Origin: DATFJC01 sp035269445
Lineage (GTDB): Bacteria; Patescibacteriota; Patescibacteriia; UBA2591; UBA6264
DNA: 15,875 nucleotides
Assembly: GCA_035269445.1 (NCBI GenBank)
Contig: DATFJC010000032.1
Span: 1 to 15,875, forward strand
Reading direction: 5' to 3'
Shown here: in pieces, positions 13,166 through 15,875 of the stretch
Numbering within the stretch: the first letter of the stretch is position 1
How the letters are laid out: each line of letters begins with the position of its first letter
Notes under the pieces: model-generated
The model's database searches: none
Seen by the model: the letters and a program-made list of their open reading frames with translations, nothing else
What the model was told of the DNA's origin: nothing
Translations under genes and position numbers: made by a program

Positions 13166-14290
13166 ATGAAAATCATTCATATTGTATCAACTTATCCTCC
13201 CTACAAAGGGGGAATGGGAAACGTTGCCATGGAAGAGGTTAGGCGTCTTTCTAGCCAACACGAGGTACTTGTAATTACTCCTCAAACTAAGCCTGTCCCA
13301 AATTTAAATAAAAATTATAAAGTAACTTATGTAAAGCCAATTTTAAAATATGGTAATGCTTTTTTAGTTCCCCAAATAGTAAAAAAAATAAAAAAAGCAG
13401 ATATCATTCATCTTCATTGGCCTTTTATAGGAGGGGCAGAAGCTATTTTGATTTATAAGTTATTGGGAAAAATAGATGCTAAGATTGTTACCCAGTATCA
13501 TATGGACTTAATAGACTCTGGATTAAGGGGCATTTTATTTAAAATATATTTATTCTTATTTGCTCCTTTAATGGTTAAGGCTTCTAATAAAATTTTAGTA
13601 TCTTCTCTGGACTATATTAAGCATTCTTTAATTAAAAAATCTTTTAAAAAGAATAAGGCTAAGTTTAAAGAGCTTGCTTTGGGGGTTAATTTAAATAAGT
13701 TTTATCCTCAAGAAAATGTATCTTTGCTAAAAAATAAAATAGATAACAAAGATAAGGTCCTAGTTTTAGTAGGGGGTCTTGATCGAGCTCATTATTTTAA
13801 AGGCGTAGACATTGCTATAAAGGCGATTAATTTACTTCAAAATAAAAGTTTTAAGCTGATAATAATAGGGGAGGGAGAATTAAAGAAAAAATATCAAAAA
13901 TTAACCAAAGATTTAAACCTAGAATCTCAGATTATTTTTGCAGGCCGGGTATCTGATAAAGAATTACCAAGATTTTATAACTTTTCTGATGCTGTTATAT
14001 TACCATCTACCAGCAGTTCAGAAGCCTTTGGTTTAGTACTTTTAGAGGGGATGGCTTGCGGAAAGCCAATCTTAGTTTCTAATTTACCTGGACCCAGAAG
14101 TTTGGTACAAGACAATGGCTATATAATTAAAAAAAATAATCCTTCTGACTTAGCTCAAAAAATAAATAAATTATTTTCAGAATCTAGAGAAAAATTTTCT
14201 CAAAAAAGTATTTATTTAGTTAAAAATAAATATAACTGGGACAGCATTGTTAAAAAATTAAAAGATATTTATGCAAATATCAGATCTTAA
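13166..14290 (+). CDS. GT4-family glycosyltransferase (GT-B fold)
   Basis: A retaining glycosyltransferase of 374 residues, acting at the cytoplasmic face in surface glycan or glycolipid synthesis. The start MKIIHIVSTYPPYKGGMG (1-18) is the classic GT4 N-terminus, with a glycine-rich donor-site loop. In the C-terminal domain, GGLDRAHYFKGVDIAIKA and the EAFGLVLLE stretch (286-294) give the conserved E-x7-E pair. The open frame reaches back to a TTG at 13100, but this lies in the promoter and adds 22 residues foreign to the family, so ATG 13166 is chosen. Its last 20 nt overlap the next gene. Donor and acceptor are not predictable. Confidence 0.93.
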   Translation: MKIIHIVSTYPPYKGGMGNVAMEEVRRLSSQHEVLVITPQTKPVPNLNKNYKVTYVKPILKYGNAFLVPQIVKKIKKADIIHLHWPFIGGAEAILIYKLLGKIDAKIVTQYHMDLIDSGLRGILFKIYLFLFAPLMVKASNKILVSSLDYIKHSLIKKSFKKNKAKFKELALGVNLNKFYPQENVSLLKNKIDNKDKVLVLVGGLDRAHYFKGVDIAIKAINLLQNKSFKLIIIGEGELKKKYQKLTKDLNLESQIIFAGRVSDKELPRFYNFSDAVILPSTSSSEAFGLVLLEGMACGKPILVSNLPGPRSLVQDNGYIIKKNNPSDLAQKINKLFSESREKFSQKSIYLVKNKYNWDSIVKKLKDIYANIRS

Positions 14291-15875
14291 TTTAAAAATA
14301 CAAAAAAATAATTATTTTTCTTTTACTATACTTTCTTTAGTTTTAATTTTTATTTGGTATATTAATTTTAGTTTTTGGCAAATATCCATTTTAAATTTTT
14401 TGTTTTTAATAATATGTGGCTATATTTTAAGCATTTGGATAGCTAGAACTCTACAATACCTTGGTATTAAAAAAAATAATTTAATTTTTGGAGTTTTTAG
14501 TCTTATTTTTTTAATTGGTTTTGGTATGGCTTTGCCAATTGTTTTTTATAAAATAGTAGCTTGGTATTTATTTTTATTACTTTTTCTACTTGTGGTAATA
14601 TTTTCGCTGTTACAAAGAAAAATGCCCTTTTTAAAAAGCGAGAAAAGTGATTCTTTATTTTTTCATAAAAAGCTTTTTTGGTTTTGCATAGTTTTAATTA
14701 TTCTTGGTTTTTTAATTTTAATACAAGCTAGAACAGGGGAATATGTTCGTTCTCCTTGGAAAATAATTTCTAATGTTTATATTTATGTTTGGCTGGGGAT
14801 TGTTTTGATTTTAGGTTTTTTAATATTCAAGAATATAAAATTAAAAAACTTTATCTTAATTTTCATATTAGCCAGTTTGCTTTTACATTGTTTTGTTATT
14901 ATTCCTTATAAGGTAGGATTTGGCGGAGATAAGTGGCGTCATATAGGAGCTGAACGCTCATTAATGAAAGGAGAATTTTATAAACCCGTGCTTTTTGGTA
15001 AGGATATTACTTATACTAAGATAGGGCCCTTAAAGATCCCCGAGGTATTTATAGTAGGAAATAAAACCTCTTATGCTAATATGTGGGGAACTACAATTGC
15101 CTTTTCTTGGCTTACTGGTTTAGATGTATTTTGGATAGATTTAATTTTAGGAATTTTGCTATTTTCATTATTTTTACCTTTTTTAATGTTAGAAATAGGA
15201 AAATTTTTCTCTAATAATAAAAAGTTCCTTTTCATATTTTTACTTAGTAGTTTTTGTTTTTACCCCTTAATTTTATATGGAAGTATTACTATGCCTCTTA
15301 GCTTTGGTTTTTTATTGTTTTTATTTATAGCTATTTTGCTATTAAAGCATTATTCTGGTTTTAGTAAAATTTCTAAGCACTGGTATATTTTATTATTTTT
15401 ACCATTACTTTATTTAAATTATGTTTTATATTTAATTTTATTTTTAGAGTTATTTATCTTTATTTCTTTGCTTAAAAATAATAATTTTAAAGGATTCATT
15501 TTTGTTTTTTTAATATTTTTAATTATTTTTATTTTTTGCTATCCGCTTTTAGATGGCTTTAATGATATGTCACGCTTTAAAGATAATTTAGATTTAGAAA
15601 AAATAATCTCTTCTTTAAAAGATGTTCCAAGTAATGTTTTGTTTTCTGCTCCTTTATTTCCAAAAACTTATAAATTCGAACAAGATGGTTGGCTTTATGC
15701 TACTCAAGGAGAAAATTATAGTGGTTCTTTGCTAGGGGGAATTTTCCCCTGGGCATTATTAATGACTCCCTTGGTTTGGTTGTTAGTAATATTTGGTTTG
15801 TTTTATTATAAAAAATTAAAACACCCTAAATTTGCTTGGGCTTTGTTTTGGATTTTTGTAACAAGCTTTTGCGGT
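14271..15875 (+). CDS. Large polytopic membrane protein, possibly a GT-C-like glycosyltransferase (partial, runs off window)
   Basis: An open frame from ATG 14271 reads 535 codons to the last base of the window without a stop. It starts inside the end of the GT4 gene in a different frame (20-nt overlap), which suggests translational coupling. About 12 or more hydrophobic segments are visible. Between helices lies a polar loop with GGDKWRHIGAERS, centred on Asp220-Lys-Trp-Arg-His224, followed by LFGKD and GNKTSYANMWG. An acidic residue in an early extracytoplasmic loop is typical of lipid-linked-sugar GT-C enzymes, and the neighbours are glycosyltransferases. The GT-C assignment is therefore a reasonable inference, not shown. 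A flippase or polymerase is an alternative. There is no SD. Confidence 0.85.
   Translation, partial: MQISDLNLKIQKNNYFSFTILSLVLIFIWYINFSFWQISILNFLFLIICGYILSIWIARTLQYLGIKKNNLIFGVFSLIFLIGFGMALPIVFYKIVAWYLFLLLFLLVVIFSLLQRKMPFLKSEKSDSLFFHKKLFWFCIVLIILGFLILIQARTGEYVRSPWKIISNVYIYVWLGIVLILGFLIFKNIKLKNFILIFILASLLLHCFVIIPYKVGFGGDKWRHIGAERSLMKGEFYKPVLFGKDITYTKIGPLKIPEVFIVGNKTSYANMWGTTIAFSWLTGLDVFWIDLILGILLFSLFLPFLMLEIGKFFSNNKKFLFIFLLSSFCFYPLILYGSITMPLSFGFLLFLFIAILLLKHYSGFSKISKHWYILLFLPLLYLNYVLYLILFLELFIFISLLKNNNFKGFIFVFLIFLIIFIFCYPLLDGFNDMSRFKDNLDLEKIISSLKDVPSNVLFSAPLFPKTYKFEQDGWLYATQGENYSGSLLGGIFPWALLMTPLVWLLVIFGLFYYKKLKHPKFAWALFWIFVTSFCG

Noticed and set aside
1..15875. Possible UGA recoding, because none of the 16 stop codons is TGA
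   Set aside because: All genes read full length with no in-frame TGA, and Trp is encoded by TGG. At this A+T content a preference for TAA explains the pattern.
1..15875. CRISPR arrays, insertion sequences, attachment sites, origin
   Set aside because: No spaced direct repeats, transposase or integrase genes, terminal inverted repeats or DnaA-box clusters were seen. The tRNAs have no adjoining repeat of their 3' ends.

Overview
The window is a gene-dense, AT-rich (roughly 30% G+C by eye) bacterial chromosome segment. Its style fits Candidate Phyla Radiation (Patescibacteria) genomes: short housekeeping proteins, very small intergenic gaps, tRNAs without an encoded CCA, almost no Shine-Dalgarno (SD) sequences, and several small proteins of a kind I associate with that group. 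That assignment is inference from style and protein resemblance; there is no rRNA here to settle it. All protein genes lie on the + strand. The only minus-strand gene I can support is a tRNA. The 16 stop codons seen are 14 TAA and 2 TAG, with no TGA, but no frame needs TGA readthrough, so the standard bacterial code is assumed.

Layout. (1) 2-82 is the tail of an unidentified gene, followed by a terminator. (2) 276-536 is a small basic protein of unknown function with a near-consensus promoter and a strong SD. (3) 676-3917 is leuS (leucyl-tRNA synthetase), tRNA-Thr(CGT) and an ftsE-like ABC ATPase, apparently one transcript. (4) 4041-5118 holds four small genes: a stand-alone EF-Tu-domain-2-like barrel, a two-helix membrane protein, an unidentified 98-residue protein and a YbaB/EbfC nucleoid protein. 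(5) A minus-strand tRNA-Cys(GCA) follows, with an apparently 8-nt anticodon loop. It is divergent from (6), 5391-6020, a protein resembling nucleoside 2-deoxyribosyltransferases. (7) 6178-8162 is groES-groEL behind a consensus promoter with a CIRCE (HrcA) operator at the expected transcription start. (8) 8297-13043 is a four-gene unit: a 4-TM protein, pheT, a PfkB-family sugar kinase and a GT2 glycosyltransferase. (9) 13166 to the window end is a GT4 glycosyltransferase overlapped by a large polytopic membrane protein that runs off the window.

The segment can be read almost entirely as punctuated transcription units. Seven plausible + strand sigma-70-type promoters, all with 17-nt spacers, and seven hairpin-plus-U-tract terminators divide it. 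A terminator is often followed within 1-15 nt by the next -35 box. These elements also correct two start codons (8297 and 13166). Functionally the region mixes translation (leuS, pheT, two tRNAs, the barrel protein), protein folding (groESL), division or envelope work (ftsE), nucleoid structure (ybaB) and cell-surface glycan synthesis (kinase, GT2, GT4, membrane protein).

I found no mobile element, CRISPR array or defence island. The points most worth a second look are the tRNA-Cys anticodon loop, the mirror-image divergent promoters beside it, the unidentified deoxyribosyltransferase-like protein with an internal motif repeat, the split between SD-bearing and SD-less genes, and the ftsE gene without ftsX.
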